DNA from: Mariniblastus sp.
GTDB taxonomy: Bacteria; Planctomycetota; Planctomycetia; Pirellulales; Pirellulaceae
DNA: 64,000 nucleotides
Reading direction: 5' to 3'
Assembly (NCBI GenBank): GCA_029251085.1
Contig: JAQXDZ010000102.1
Location: 62,001-126,000, forward strand
The notes beneath the pieces are model-generated. The model had not been told where the DNA came from. It searched no databases and was given only the letters and a program-made list of their open reading frames with translations. Every line of letters starts with the position of its first letter. The stretch's first letter is position 1. The translations under genes and the position numbers were made by a program. Positions 25,556 through 35,964 of the stretch are shown piece by piece.

Positions 25556-28500
25556 ATGAACTCTAATTTTTCAATCACTTTGCTGCTCTTTTGTTTCGCC
25601 CTTTCGAAACCATCGGTCGCTGAAGAACCGGTAGATTTTGCAAGGGACATTCAGCCAATTCTTGCTGAAAACTGCTATTTCTGTCACGGGCCCGATGCCA
25701 AACAGCGCGCCTCCGACCTCCGACTCGATATTGAAGAGGATGCAAAACAGTCAATCATCGCGGGGGATGCTAATTCCAGTGAATTGTATTCCCGCATTCG
25801 ATCCGATGATCCTGACGAACAAATGCCGCCGCCGGATTCACACCGAAGCTTAACCCCCGACCAGATTTCATTGATCCAAAAATGGATCGATCAAGGCGGA
25901 AAGTGGGGGCAACACTGGGCCTACAAACCGATCGTGAAGCCGGAGATCGAGGCGAGTAACGCGATTGATTTTTTTGTCCAACAACAACTTCATCAGCAGG
26001 GTCTTCAGTTTTCACCGATTGCCGATCGCCGAACATTGCTTCGACGCGTCAGCCTCGACCTCACCGGTTTACCACCAACCGTTGAGCAAATCGATACGTT
26101 CCTTGCCGACTCTTCACCGGACGCCTATCAGCAAATGGTCGAGAGAATGCTCCAATCACCTGCCTATGGTGAACGCATGGCCTGGGACTGGCTCGATTCA
26201 GCAAGGTACGCCGATACCAATGGCTACCAAGGTGATAACGAACGGACCATGTGGCCGTGGCGAGATTGGGTAATTGGTGCGTTCAATGACAACCTCCCCT
26301 TCGATCAGTTTTCTAAATGGCAAATCGCTGGCGACCTATTAACCAAACCGACCGAAGAACAAATTCTGGCAACCGGATTCAATCGAAATCATCCCATCAA
26401 TGGCGAAGGCGGCAGGATCCCAGAGGAGAACCGCATCGACTATGTGATGGACATGACGGAAACGACCGGCACCGTCTGGCTGAGCCTGACCTTCAATTGC
26501 TGTCGCTGCCATGACCATAAATACGATCAACTGACACAGGATGACTATTACAGTCTCTTTGCATTTTTTAATCAAACTCCAGTAACCGGCGCTGGCGGCA
26601 ATGCCCAAACGGCGCCGGTACTGTCTGTGCCTGACCAGCCTCAACGACTGCAACTGGCAAAACTAAAGAATGAATTATCAAAATTTGAATCAGAACAAAA
26701 ACGTCTTATCGGTGCACTCAACCAGAAACAGAGTGACTGGGAATTAGCCCAAACCAAACAATTACAGGAAATAAATACGTGGTCAGTCTGGCACCCCGAA
26801 TCCTACTCCGCCCAGAAGGCCGATTTAGGTTATTCCAATGATGGTTCGCTGCTCACCTCGGGAGCAAATCCCGCCAACGATAATTACGAACTCACTGGCA
26901 AATCAGATCTCGCCACTATCCAAGCCATTCGCTTGGAAACCCTGAAACACGCGTCGATGACTGCCGGTGGTCTCACGCGATCGAACAGTTCCAATTTTGT
27001 CTTAACTGATTTTGCCGCATATCTCATCGAACCGGGAAAGCCTCCGACCCGTCTTCCATTCAAACAAGCACAAGCTGATTACGAACAACCGGGTCATGGT
27101 GCCCAATTAGCGATCGATGCAAATGCCCAATCAGGATGGGCTGTCTGGGCTTCCAATAAGAATATGCAGCAGGAGCACGAGGCCATCTTCTCGTTTGAAA
27201 AACCAGTCACCTTGTCGCCTGATGCAAAAATCAAATTCGTACTCAAACACGAATCAGTACACAAACAACACAATATTGGGAGACTGAGAATCTCCCTCAC
27301 CGAACAGAACAACCCGACGCTCGCTGGCGATACAAAACAGTTACTGGCGGCTTTGCAGCAACCGATTGATTCGCGGTCGCCGGCGCAACTCAAACTAATT
27401 CAACAAAAACACTTCGAATCTGATACGGATTACCAAACGCAAGCCACCAAGATCGAATCCATTAACAGTCAAATTAAAACGCGGGCGAAAGGGTACCCCA
27501 AGGTCATGGTCATGGCGGATGGCCCCAAACTTCGTAAAACATATCGGTTAAACCGGGGATCCTACGAAGACCCATTAAACGAAGTCTCCATGCGTGTGCC
27601 TGAAATGCTGGCCGCGCTGCCGAAAAACATTACCCCCAACCGACTTGCGCTTGCCAACTGGCTTTTCTCAGTCGACAACCCTCTGACACCGCGCGTTTCA
27701 ATCAATCGAATTTGGGCCAAGTTTTTCAACACAGGATTAGTCAAAACATTAGAGGATTTTGGCGTTCAGGGTGAACCACCGAGCCATCCAAAATTACTGG
27801 ACTGGTTGGCTGCTGAATATCGAGATTGCGGTTGGGACACGAAACACATGATCCGCTTAATTTTAAACAGTCGAACCTATCGCCAATCCTCCCACACGTC
27901 TTCTCACTTGCTCGAACTCGACCCAGACAACCGTCTCCTCGCGCGCGCATCGAGGTTTCGAATTCCCTCGTGGATGATCCGTGACTACGCCCTCGCATCG
28001 AGCGGGCGGTTGGTGCGAAAAATTGGCGGCCGCCCGGTGAATAGCTATCAACCGAAGGGGGTCTGGGAAGAAGCAAGTTTCGGTAAAAAGACTTATCGGC
28101 AAGATTCAGGAGACGCTCTTTACCGAAGATCGATCTACACATTTTGGCGTCGGATCGCCGCGCCGACCATGATTTTTGACAATGCCGACCGGATGACATG
28201 CTCCGTCATTTCCTACCGGACGAACACGCCGCTTCACGCCTTGAACACCCTTAACAACACGACCTACGTCGAAGCAGCTCGACTGCTCGCCAGTAGCGTC
28301 TTGAAAGAAAAATTAACCGACCAGGAAACACTTGATAAAATTTACCAACGGGTCGTGACGCGTTTACCCCGGGAAAAAGAAATTCCAATTCTCCTTGCCG
28401 GACTGGCCCACGATCGGCAACAATTTGCCGCTCATAATGACAACGTTATTTCTTTCCTAGGAGTCGGAGATTCACCTGTCGAACCCAATCTCGACCCTGT

Positions 28501-28570
28501 TGAATTAGCCTCGTGGACCAATCTCTGTATCGCCGTTTTAAATCTCGATGAAAGCCTTACACGCCAATAG
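25556..28570 (+). CDS. PSD1 and planctomycete cytochrome C domain-containing protein
   Basis: A 1004-residue member, third gene of the run and 51 bp after the DUF1501 gene. Signal peptide about 1-22; PSCyt1 haem motif CYFCHGPDA near residue 42; PSCyt2 motif CCRCHDHKYD near 320; a central insert with a coiled-coil-like stretch (KNELSKFESEQKRLIGALNQ) and a beta-rich part; PSD1 with RVSINRIWAKFF and TNTPLHALNTLNN. It is more similar in length and layout to the 21079 copy than to the 3429 copy, which suggests the operon arose by duplication of a gene pair. Confidence 0.92.
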   Translation: MNSNFSITLLLFCFALSKPSVAEEPVDFARDIQPILAENCYFCHGPDAKQRASDLRLDIEEDAKQSIIAGDANSSELYSRIRSDDPDEQMPPPDSHRSLTPDQISLIQKWIDQGGKWGQHWAYKPIVKPEIEASNAIDFFVQQQLHQQGLQFSPIADRRTLLRRVSLDLTGLPPTVEQIDTFLADSSPDAYQQMVERMLQSPAYGERMAWDWLDSARYADTNGYQGDNERTMWPWRDWVIGAFNDNLPFDQFSKWQIAGDLLTKPTEEQILATGFNRNHPINGEGGRIPEENRIDYVMDMTETTGTVWLSLTFNCCRCHDHKYDQLTQDDYYSLFAFFNQTPVTGAGGNAQTAPVLSVPDQPQRLQLAKLKNELSKFESEQKRLIGALNQKQSDWELAQTKQLQEINTWSVWHPESYSAQKADLGYSNDGSLLTSGANPANDNYELTGKSDLATIQAIRLETLKHASMTAGGLTRSNSSNFVLTDFAAYLIEPGKPPTRLPFKQAQADYEQPGHGAQLAIDANAQSGWAVWASNKNMQQEHEAIFSFEKPVTLSPDAKIKFVLKHESVHKQHNIGRLRISLTEQNNPTLAGDTKQLLAALQQPIDSRSPAQLKLIQQKHFESDTDYQTQATKIESINSQIKTRAKGYPKVMVMADGPKLRKTYRLNRGSYEDPLNEVSMRVPEMLAALPKNITPNRLALANWLFSVDNPLTPRVSINRIWAKFFNTGLVKTLEDFGVQGEPPSHPKLLDWLAAEYRDCGWDTKHMIRLILNSRTYRQSSHTSSHLLELDPDNRLLARASRFRIPSWMIRDYALASSGRLVRKIGGRPVNSYQPKGVWEEASFGKKTYRQDSGDALYRRSIYTFWRRIAAPTMIFDNADRMTCSVISYRTNTPLHALNTLNNTTYVEAARLLASSVLKEKLTDQETLDKIYQRVVTRLPREKEIPILLAGLAHDRQQFAAHNDNVISFLGVGDSPVEPNLDPVELASWTNLCIAVLNLDESLTRQ

Positions 28571-28624
28571 GCCAAGTAAATAGTTAAATTTAGGACACCC
28601 AAATTTTAAGAACACGTGCCGGCT

Positions 28625-30091
28625 ATGAATCCTCATGAACAACAAAAATTGCATTCGACCCGGCGCGAGTTCTTTGGTCGCACGGCCAATGGAATCGGAT
28701 CCGCCGCGTTGGCGAGCCTGTTGAATCGTTCGACACTTGCTGGTGAAAGACGCCCCGAGCCGCGCACTGGCGGCCTCCCCGGAATCCCTCATTTTGCCCC
28801 CAAAGCGAAACGTGTGATTGCGCTGATTCAAAACGGTGGCCCTTCTCATGCTGATCTTTTTGACTGGAAACCAAAGTTAGCTCAAATGCACGGCCAGCCT
28901 GTGCCCGAAGAATTCGTCGCAGGCAAACGATTCAGCACAATGACTGGAAAGCCAGATGGAAAATTAATGCTGGCTCCCATCGAGCCATTTCACCAGCGAG
29001 GAAATTCCGGAGCCTGGGTCAGTGACATGCTCCCCTACACTGCTTCGATTGCGGATGAATTAACATTTCTAAAAGGCATGCACACGGATGCGGTCAACCA
29101 TGCTCCGGCAATTAGCTTCTTATTGAGCGGCGCCCAGATACCGGGTCGGCCAACACTGGGAAGCTGGATGAATTACGGTCTGGGGAGCGAAGTAGATGAT
29201 CTTCCTAATTTCATCGTCATGACCTCCGTTTCAAAAAATACAACCTGCGGGCAAATCTTTTACGACTTCTATTGGGGCAGTGGCTTTTTACCTTCCAAAC
29301 ATCAGGGGGTTAAATTCCGCGGATCTGGTGATCCGGTCCTCTACCTTTCGAATCCCGACGGCATTACACGTGAAATGCGCCGCGGTTGGCTGGACAACAT
29401 CGCTAGATTAAACCAAATGCAGCTTGAAGAATTTGGCGACCCGGAAATTGCAACTCGAATCGCTCAATATGAAATGGCCTTTCAAATGCAGGCAAGTGTG
29501 CCAGAGTTGACTGACCTGTCCGACGAACCCCGTGCCATTCTTGACATGTATGGTCCCGGCGTCGAAGAACCCGGCTCGTTTGCCCACAACTGCTTGATGG
29601 CTCGCCGACTTGCCGAACGAGGTGTCAGTTTCACTCAACTCATGCACGCCGGTTGGGACCAGCACCGAAGTTTAACAACAGAATTTTATACTCAATGTCG
29701 GGATACCGATCAGGCAAGTGCTGCCTTGGTAATGGACCTGAAACAACGTGGAATGCTGGACGACACGCTCGTAGTCTGGAGTGGAGAATTCGGACGCACC
29801 CCATTTATTCAGGGAGATATTAACAATCGAAAACAGTGGGGACGTGACCACCATCCCTACGCCTACACGACGTGGATGGCCGGCGGAGGCCTCAAGCCCG
29901 GATTGAGCTACGGCGAAACTGATGAACTGGCGATGAACGTCGCCAGTGATGGTGTTCACATCCATGACCTACAGGCGACGCTCCTGCATCTCCTTGGAAT
30001 TAACCACGAAGAATTAACCTACCGGTTTCAAGGCAGACAATTTCGACTGACCGATGTCCACGGTCGGGTTGTTCAGGAAATTCTGGCTTAG
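28625..30091 (+). CDS. DUF1501 domain-containing protein, Tat-exported
   Basis: The last gene of the four-gene run. The Tat signal is TRREFFGRTANGIGSAALAS. Landmarks: LIQNGGPSHADLFDWKP, GDPVLYLSNPDGI, VVWSGEFGRTPFIQG, GRDHHPYAYTTWMAGGG and IHDLQATLLHLLGI. The track begins at a GTG (28616); the ATG three codons later (28625, MNPHEQQK) is equally plausible and is used here, since no ribosome-binding site decides. The stop codon lies in the first copy of a 14-bp direct repeat. Confidence 0.92.
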   Translation: MNPHEQQKLHSTRREFFGRTANGIGSAALASLLNRSTLAGERRPEPRTGGLPGIPHFAPKAKRVIALIQNGGPSHADLFDWKPKLAQMHGQPVPEEFVAGKRFSTMTGKPDGKLMLAPIEPFHQRGNSGAWVSDMLPYTASIADELTFLKGMHTDAVNHAPAISFLLSGAQIPGRPTLGSWMNYGLGSEVDDLPNFIVMTSVSKNTTCGQIFYDFYWGSGFLPSKHQGVKFRGSGDPVLYLSNPDGITREMRRGWLDNIARLNQMQLEEFGDPEIATRIAQYEMAFQMQASVPELTDLSDEPRAILDMYGPGVEEPGSFAHNCLMARRLAERGVSFTQLMHAGWDQHRSLTTEFYTQCRDTDQASAALVMDLKQRGMLDDTLVVWSGEFGRTPFIQGDINNRKQWGRDHHPYAYTTWMAGGGLKPGLSYGETDELAMNVASDGVHIHDLQATLLHLLGINHEELTYRFQGRQFRLTDVHGRVVQEILA

Positions 30092-30109
30092 CTTTTCTGG
30101 CTTAGCTTT
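30082..30109. repeat. 14-bp tandem duplication over the DUF1501 stop codon
   Basis: TCTGGCTTAGCTTT occurs twice head to tail (30082-30095 and 30096-30109). The first copy contains the last codons CTG GCT and the TAG stop of the DUF1501 gene. This parallels the stop-spanning array at 3380-3439. Confidence 0.85.
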
Positions 30110-30263
30110 TCTTTACCGAGGTGGATCGCGAAACGCCTGCACAAGCCAGTCAAAATCCAGCCATTGAAAGCTCTCAGATTTTCAGAAATTCCATACTAAA
30201 GAAACTTTTCTCTGATACCATGGATCGGCTAAAGCTCCTTTTCTGGCACTCGAGGGCCAATCA

Positions 30264-32258
30264 TTGACAACACCTGAACCTGTTTTTCCGAACGAGACCT
30301 CACGGCGCGATCCGGCACATCGTCGCACCGAAAAAAAGATAAATGAGACCTGCACTGAGCCTACCTGGACACTCGATCAAGCGAGAGACCTATACGGCAT
30401 TCAGCGTTGGGGACTGGACTATTTTGGAATCTCCGAATCGGGAAGCGCTACCGTTGAGGCACCAACACCGGCGGGTGTGAAAACGATTGAGTTCTCTGAA
30501 ATACTCGATGGTCTCAAAGAACGCGGACTCGATATGCCGGTCATGCTCCGGTTCGAAAATCTAGTCGATGACCGCATTACGCAACTCCACCAAGGATTTG
30601 CATCCGCCATCGCCCAGACCAATTACAAGAGTGAGTATCGTGGCGTTTTTCCAATCAAGGTTAATCAGCAGAGTCAGGTGATTGCCGAAATCGCGAGGTT
30701 CGGCGAGCGCTTCAATTACGGGCTCGAAGCCGGAAGTAAAGCTGAACTCTTGATCGCATTGGCGACCCTTCCATCTCCTGAAAGCCTGATCATTTGCAAT
30801 GGCTATAAAGATTTAGAATACATCGATCTCGGACTCCGAGCACTTTCAATGGGACTTCAGGTCTTTTTCGTCATTGAAACGCCCAAGGAACTACCGATGA
30901 TCCTTGACCGCGCAAAACACTGGGGAGTCACGCCTTGCATTGGCGTGCGACTAAAACTCTCCACCGCCGTTGATGGACACTGGAGTCGGGATGCCGGAGA
31001 TCGCAGCCTATTTGGTTTATCGACGCTGCAGTTGATTGAAATCATCGACAGCCTCCGTGAAGCTGGAATGCTGAACTCGTTAAAAATGCTGCATTTCCAT
31101 CTCGGCAGCCAAGTACCTAACATTCGCAACGTCCGTGACGGCATTACCGAAGCTTGTCGATTTTATGTCAACCTCATCAAGGAAGGGGCGCCGATGGGAT
31201 ATTTTGACATCGGCGGGGGACTCGCCGTCGACTACGACGGATCGGCCAGCATCGATGGGCACAGTCGAAACTACGACCTCGACGAATACTGCGTCGATAT
31301 TGTCGAGGCAATCATGGCCGCGTTCAGTCCCCATGAAATCCCTCACCCTACAATTATTTCCGAATCGGGCCGGTGGACTGTCGCACCTATGTCCGTGCTT
31401 CTGTTTAACATCCTCGATGTCAATGACTTCCAACCGCAACCACTTCCCGATCCGCTTCCAGAAAACATTCATTCGTCCATTGATTTCCTGATTGACACGC
31501 TGCGCCATATCGAAGTTCGACGCCTTCAAGAAAACTTCAACGATGCTATTTACTACCGCGATCAGGCGCGAAAAGCATTTCAGATTGGAGAACTAAGCCT
31601 TCGTGAACGAGCACTTGCTGAAAACATCTGCCTAACAATCCTTCACCAAATCGCCGACCGCGTGCCGGAAATGACTCGCCCTCCGGCAAGCCTGCAATCT
31701 ATCAAAGACTCGCTCTCAGATATCTATTACGGCAATTTTAGTGTTTTCCAATCACTACCGGACGCATGGGCCATCCAGCAAGTTTTCCCCGTGATGCCAT
31801 TGCAACGACTCGACGAGGAACCGACTCGAAACGCCATCATTGGGGACTTAACCTGCGATTGTGACGGCCAACTCAACCAATTCGTAGGAACTAAGTCCAA
31901 CACCAATACACTTAGACTGCACCCAATTATCGAAGGTGAAGAGTATTGCCTCGGTGTATTCCTGGTCGGAGCTTATCAGGAAACGCTAGGCGATCTACAC
32001 AATTTATTCGGTGACACTCATGTCGTCAGCGTCAGAGTTACCAGCGAAGGGAAATTGGAATTTGTCCACGAACTCGAAGGCGATAGCATTCGAGATGTAT
32101 TAAGTTACGTTGAGTACCAAACAGAAGAATTATTTTCTCAATTCGAAAAACGTACAGACACCGCTTTAAGTGACGGGAAAATTAGTGTCACCCAACGGAG
32201 CGAAATCTTGAACCTGTTTAGCGAGAGTCTCCGCGGATATACTTATTTCGAACACTAA
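30264..32258 (+). CDS. speA: Biosynthetic arginine decarboxylase
   Basis: Arginine decarboxylase (fold type III, PLP-dependent) converts arginine to agmatine, the first step of the agmatine route to putrescine and spermidine. The 664-residue length is typical of SpeA. The PLP lysine lies in YRGVFPIKVNQQ (about residue 131); HFHLGSQVPNIR and the glycine-rich GYFDIGGGLAVDYDG are the usual cofactor and substrate elements; the C-terminal half has the SpeA-specific helical insertion and beta domain. The start is a TTG (30264) with GAGGG 7 nt upstream. It stands alone, with no other polyamine gene nearby in the window. Confidence 0.95.
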   Translation: MTTPEPVFPNETSRRDPAHRRTEKKINETCTEPTWTLDQARDLYGIQRWGLDYFGISESGSATVEAPTPAGVKTIEFSEILDGLKERGLDMPVMLRFENLVDDRITQLHQGFASAIAQTNYKSEYRGVFPIKVNQQSQVIAEIARFGERFNYGLEAGSKAELLIALATLPSPESLIICNGYKDLEYIDLGLRALSMGLQVFFVIETPKELPMILDRAKHWGVTPCIGVRLKLSTAVDGHWSRDAGDRSLFGLSTLQLIEIIDSLREAGMLNSLKMLHFHLGSQVPNIRNVRDGITEACRFYVNLIKEGAPMGYFDIGGGLAVDYDGSASIDGHSRNYDLDEYCVDIVEAIMAAFSPHEIPHPTIISESGRWTVAPMSVLLFNILDVNDFQPQPLPDPLPENIHSSIDFLIDTLRHIEVRRLQENFNDAIYYRDQARKAFQIGELSLRERALAENICLTILHQIADRVPEMTRPPASLQSIKDSLSDIYYGNFSVFQSLPDAWAIQQVFPVMPLQRLDEEPTRNAIIGDLTCDCDGQLNQFVGTKSNTNTLRLHPIIEGEEYCLGVFLVGAYQETLGDLHNLFGDTHVVSVRVTSEGKLEFVHELEGDSIRDVLSYVEYQTEELFSQFEKRTDTALSDGKISVTQRSEILNLFSESLRGYTYFEH

Positions 32259-32296
32259 ACTTTCTTGCCTTCCACCACAGAAATGAAAGAGGAATC

Positions 32297-34573
32297 ATGG
32301 GTGCGCGTTTTATCTTAAGCCTGACAATCTTGTTCGGGTTGATTTCTACCGGCATTTCTCAAACGCTGCTCGTCGAGGCAGAGAGTTTTTCAGAACCTGG
32401 AGGCTGGAAACTCGACACCCAGTTCATTCATGAAATGGGCTCTCCCTATCTACTTGCACACGGCCTTGGAAAACCAGTGGCCGATGCAAAAACGACAATC
32501 GATTTCCCGGCAACCGGACGCTACACCGTTTGGGTTCGCACAAAGGACTGGGTAGCTCGCTGGAAGGCACCGGGCCAACCCGGAAAATTTGAATTGCACA
32601 TCAATGGCACGCCACTGGAGCAACCGTTTGGGGTGAAAGGGGAAAACTGGTTCTGGCAAAACGGTGGAACGGTACAAATTGATAAAAAGCAAAACGAATT
32701 AACACTTCATGACCTGACCGGTTTTGACGGTCGCTGCGATGCCATTGCATTCTCGCTTGATCCCGACTGGACTCCTCCTGTAACAACCGAAGTCTTTCCG
32801 TCTTGGCGTCGGAAGTTGTCAAACATCTCCGAAAAACCAATCAATCAAAGTGGTTATGATTTGGTAGTTATTGGTGGAGGCTATGCCGGAGTTGCAGCCT
32901 CTTTGTCAGCTGCCAGAATGGGCTGCACCGTCGCTTTGGTTCAAAACCGAGGCGTCTTAGGAGGAAATGGTTCGAGTGAAGTTCGGGTTTGGGCGAAGGG
33001 AAATATTCGTCGAGGCCGTTACCCGAGAATTGGCGAAATCGTCAACGAATTTTCAGACCAGGCCAAAAAATCCCCCGGCACCTACGAAGAATTCGAAGAT
33101 GACAAAAAAGAGACATTGGTTCGGGCCGAAAAAAACATCGACCTGTTCCTTGATCATCATGCCTACCAAGTTGAACTGGCTTCTGAAAATTCAATTAAGT
33201 CCATTCTCGCATTCGACACGCGCTCCGGAGCAATCAAACGGTTCTCCGGCACCCAATTTGTAGACTGCACTGGCCACGGCACGATTGGAACTCTCGCCGG
33301 CGCGAAGAATGACATGACTCCCGCGGGTCGAATGGGAATGAGCAACATGTGGCGTTGGGAAAAGAACTCCCAACCGAGCCAGTTCCCCAAAACTCCGTGG
33401 GCCCTGGAACTCACCATGAAAGATTTCCCATACCCTCGTGACTTCCACGGCCAGTGGTTTTGGGAAAGTGGATTCGACAAAGATCCCTTGGCAGATGCTG
33501 AAGGAATTCGTGACTGGAATCTCAGAGCAGTTTACGGTGCGTTCAACGCGATGAAGAATAAAGATGGAGCAGAGCAACACCCTAATGCTTCTTTGACCTG
33601 GGTTGCCTTCATTGGAGGGCCGCGTGAATCAAGAAGACTGCTTGGCGACGTCGTGCTAACGGAAGCCGATATCGTTGGCAAACGAGACTTTCCCGATGGA
33701 GTCGTGCCAAGCACCTGGTCCATCGACCTCCATTATCCAAAAGAACAATACGCCAAGAAATACCCTGACAATCCTTTCATCTCCAAGGCAGTTCACGGAA
33801 AAGGGGTTGATAGGAGTTATGGCTACCCCGTCCCCTACCGTTGTTTTTACTCAGCCAACATCGACAACCTTTTCATGGCTGGGCGATGCATCAGCGTTAC
33901 CCATGAGGCATTGGGAACCGTCCGCGTCATGAAGACTTGCGGAATGATGGGAGAGGTCGTTGGGAAAGCCGCTTCCATTTGCGCCGCTCACCAATGCTCT
34001 CCCCGGGAAGTCTACCAAAAATATCTACCAGAGTTAAAAAGCCTGCTCCAGCTTCCCGGCGGGTCGCATCGCCCAAGCATTGGAGGCAAACTGACCATTC
34101 CCGATGTTCCAATCGCGGAGCAACCCAAACCCGTCGTCGTCAACAAAGGCATCTCACCGAATAAGATCGCAGGGATCGTGATCGATGATCTCTCAGCAAC
34201 GAAAGCTGGAATCTGGAGCAAGGGAACGGGCCTAAAAGGCTTTATTGGAAAACACTATGTGTACGCCAGTGCGAACACAGACGCCAAGATTCGATTTACC
34301 TGGGAACCGGAGAAAAATGCACGATGCGAACTCAGACTCGCCTATCGGCACCATGAAAACCGAACCGAAAAGGCACGGATCACAATTGAACAAGGGATAG
34401 AATCGAAGGTAATTTATTTAGATCTCACCAAAGTGCCGACGCTCGAACACGGTTTCGTATCACTCGGTGAATTCGATCTCAAACAAGGTCAGCCCACGGC
34501 AATTATGATGTCTCACGGCAATTCGATTGGCCACCTTTGCGCCGATGCAATTCAAATCTTACCGGCTAAATAA
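32297..34573 (+). CDS. Secreted FAD-dependent oxidoreductase flanked by carbohydrate-binding-like domains
   Basis: A 758-residue exported protein. Signal peptide about 1-21 (ending TGISQ); an N-terminal beta-sandwich (about 25-160) resembling the golvesin/xanthan-lyase-type domain; a central FAD_oxidored domain with the dinucleotide motif VVIGGGYAGVAASLSAARMG (about 195) and GVLGGNGSSEVRVW; a C-terminal second beta-sandwich (about 620-755). The architecture is common among planctomycete and Bacteroidetes polysaccharide-degradation loci, where the enzyme is thought to oxidise a sugar or glycan. It lies next to sulfatase and XylR genes, supporting a glycan role; the reaction itself is unknown. 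Confidence 0.85.
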   Translation: MGARFILSLTILFGLISTGISQTLLVEAESFSEPGGWKLDTQFIHEMGSPYLLAHGLGKPVADAKTTIDFPATGRYTVWVRTKDWVARWKAPGQPGKFELHINGTPLEQPFGVKGENWFWQNGGTVQIDKKQNELTLHDLTGFDGRCDAIAFSLDPDWTPPVTTEVFPSWRRKLSNISEKPINQSGYDLVVIGGGYAGVAASLSAARMGCTVALVQNRGVLGGNGSSEVRVWAKGNIRRGRYPRIGEIVNEFSDQAKKSPGTYEEFEDDKKETLVRAEKNIDLFLDHHAYQVELASENSIKSILAFDTRSGAIKRFSGTQFVDCTGHGTIGTLAGAKNDMTPAGRMGMSNMWRWEKNSQPSQFPKTPWALELTMKDFPYPRDFHGQWFWESGFDKDPLADAEGIRDWNLRAVYGAFNAMKNKDGAEQHPNASLTWVAFIGGPRESRRLLGDVVLTEADIVGKRDFPDGVVPSTWSIDLHYPKEQYAKKYPDNPFISKAVHGKGVDRSYGYPVPYRCFYSANIDNLFMAGRCISVTHEALGTVRVMKTCGMMGEVVGKAASICAAHQCSPREVYQKYLPELKSLLQLPGGSHRPSIGGKLTIPDVPIAEQPKPVVVNKGISPNKIAGIVIDDLSATKAGIWSKGTGLKGFIGKHYVYASANTDAKIRFTWEPEKNARCELRLAYRHHENRTEKARITIEQGIESKVIYLDLTKVPTLEHGFVSLGEFDLKQGQPTAIMMSHGNSIGHLCADAIQILPAK

Positions 34574-34631
34574 GTAAACACTTTCGTTTGCCGTATTTTG
34601 AATCTCATAAATCGTATTAAAAGTTAAGCAT

Positions 34632-35819
34632 CTATTTATTGAGAGCCTTTCGGTAATCACCAGGCGTCATATTTAACTCTCTTTTGAAAACAACATGTAA
34701 GTACTCCGGGTGCTCAAATCCGCAGTTAATGGCAATCTGCTCGATCGACATATCCGTTTTGGCCAACAGACTTCGCACTTGTTTTAGTTGGCAATTCCTA
34801 ATTTCCTGTTGGGGAGAATGGCCAAGCAGTTTTCGCATCCGGCGCTCCAGCGAGCTCCTTGATAATTTTGTATGCTCGAGGACCTGTTTAACTGAAATCC
34901 CAAAACACGCATTGGTTCTCAGAAAGCTCAACGCATTTGCCAAATCTGGATCCTCAATGGCGTAAACACTGGAAGACTGCCGGAGCGTTACATCCAACGG
35001 ATCAAAACACTGCAACTGCGGTGCTACCTTTTCCCCTGCCATCAATTTTGCCAAACATTCTGCTGCAGCAAATCCAATTTGCTCGGAATTGGGCATGACG
35101 CTCGAAAGCGGCGGTTCGCAGAGATTGCAAATTACTTCGTTATTATCGACTCCCAAAACCGCCACTTGTTCTGGCACAGCGATTTCCGCCCACAGGCAAC
35201 AATCCAGAATGTTCTTCCCTGCAATATCGTTGCTCGCCATCACTCCCGCCGGCTTTGGCAACCCTTTTAACCAGTCCGTTATCCGTTTCCGTTCATAGGC
35301 CAGTGAAAGTTTACGAGGTTGTTCCATCTCGCGATTAGACAAACTGTGCCATTTCGATTTTAAAATCGAACACTCATGACGTTTCTTTTTTAATTCGGCG
35401 ACAAACGACTCTTCCCGTCTCCGCGACCAGGCTTCCTGATCAAAACCAAGAAATCCAAAACTCCTAAACCCTCGCTCCATAAAGTGCCTCGCACCTAAAC
35501 GACCGATCGCATGGTCGTCAGAACGCAAAGTAACAAATTCGCTCTTTCCACTACGGCGATCATTTAAATCAACAAATGGAATTTTTCGAGACCGCACCAT
35601 TTGAGCAATTTCTGGATTCGTTGAGCGGCAGATGATGCCATCGCCATTCCAGTCAATCAACCATTCAGGCGGCCCACCTCGCAGATCCTGTTCTTCAAGA
35701 AAAACTGACCAATCGCTCTGAGTTTTTTTAAAACGCACGATTCCATCAAGCAAATTTCGTCCGTAATTACTTGAAGTCTCTACGATTAAGGCAACGGAAT
35801 AACGTCTTCGCATATTCAC
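34632..35819 (-). CDS. XylR-type transcriptional regulator (periplasmic-binding domain plus AraC HTH)
   Basis: A 395-residue regulator. Residues about 5-280 form a LacI/periplasmic-binding-protein-like sugar sensor: RYSVALIVETSSNYGRNLLD at the start, VLGVDNNEVICNLCEPPLSS in the middle. Residues about 290-395 form an AraC-type DNA-binding domain with ISVKQVLEHTKLSRSSLERR and IEQIAINCGFEHPEYLHVVF. This fusion is the XylR layout, in which the sensor binds a pentose. It is divergent from the sulfatase at 35965 (145 bp) and probably controls it. A partial dyad CCTAA-N9-TTAGG lies between them (35889-35907). The effector is unknown; xylose is possible but not shown. Confidence 0.88.
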   Translation of the reverse strand: MNMRRRYSVALIVETSSNYGRNLLDGIVRFKKTQSDWSVFLEEQDLRGGPPEWLIDWNGDGIICRSTNPEIAQMVRSRKIPFVDLNDRRSGKSEFVTLRSDDHAIGRLGARHFMERGFRSFGFLGFDQEAWSRRREESFVAELKKKRHECSILKSKWHSLSNREMEQPRKLSLAYERKRITDWLKGLPKPAGVMASNDIAGKNILDCCLWAEIAVPEQVAVLGVDNNEVICNLCEPPLSSVMPNSEQIGFAAAECLAKLMAGEKVAPQLQCFDPLDVTLRQSSSVYAIEDPDLANALSFLRTNACFGISVKQVLEHTKLSRSSLERRMRKLLGHSPQQEIRNCQLKQVRSLLAKTDMSIEQIAINCGFEHPEYLHVVFKRELNMTPGDYRKALNK

Positions 35820-35964
35820 AACCAGAATTCAGCAATCAAATTTAAAGGCATGGAATCCAACAACGCTCATGGATTAGAATAAGATCGGCCTAAAGTCATA
35901 ACTTAGGTCACCCCTAAACTCTAACACATGTCCTGTAACCGCCAAACCAATCAAGGAATTTCGC

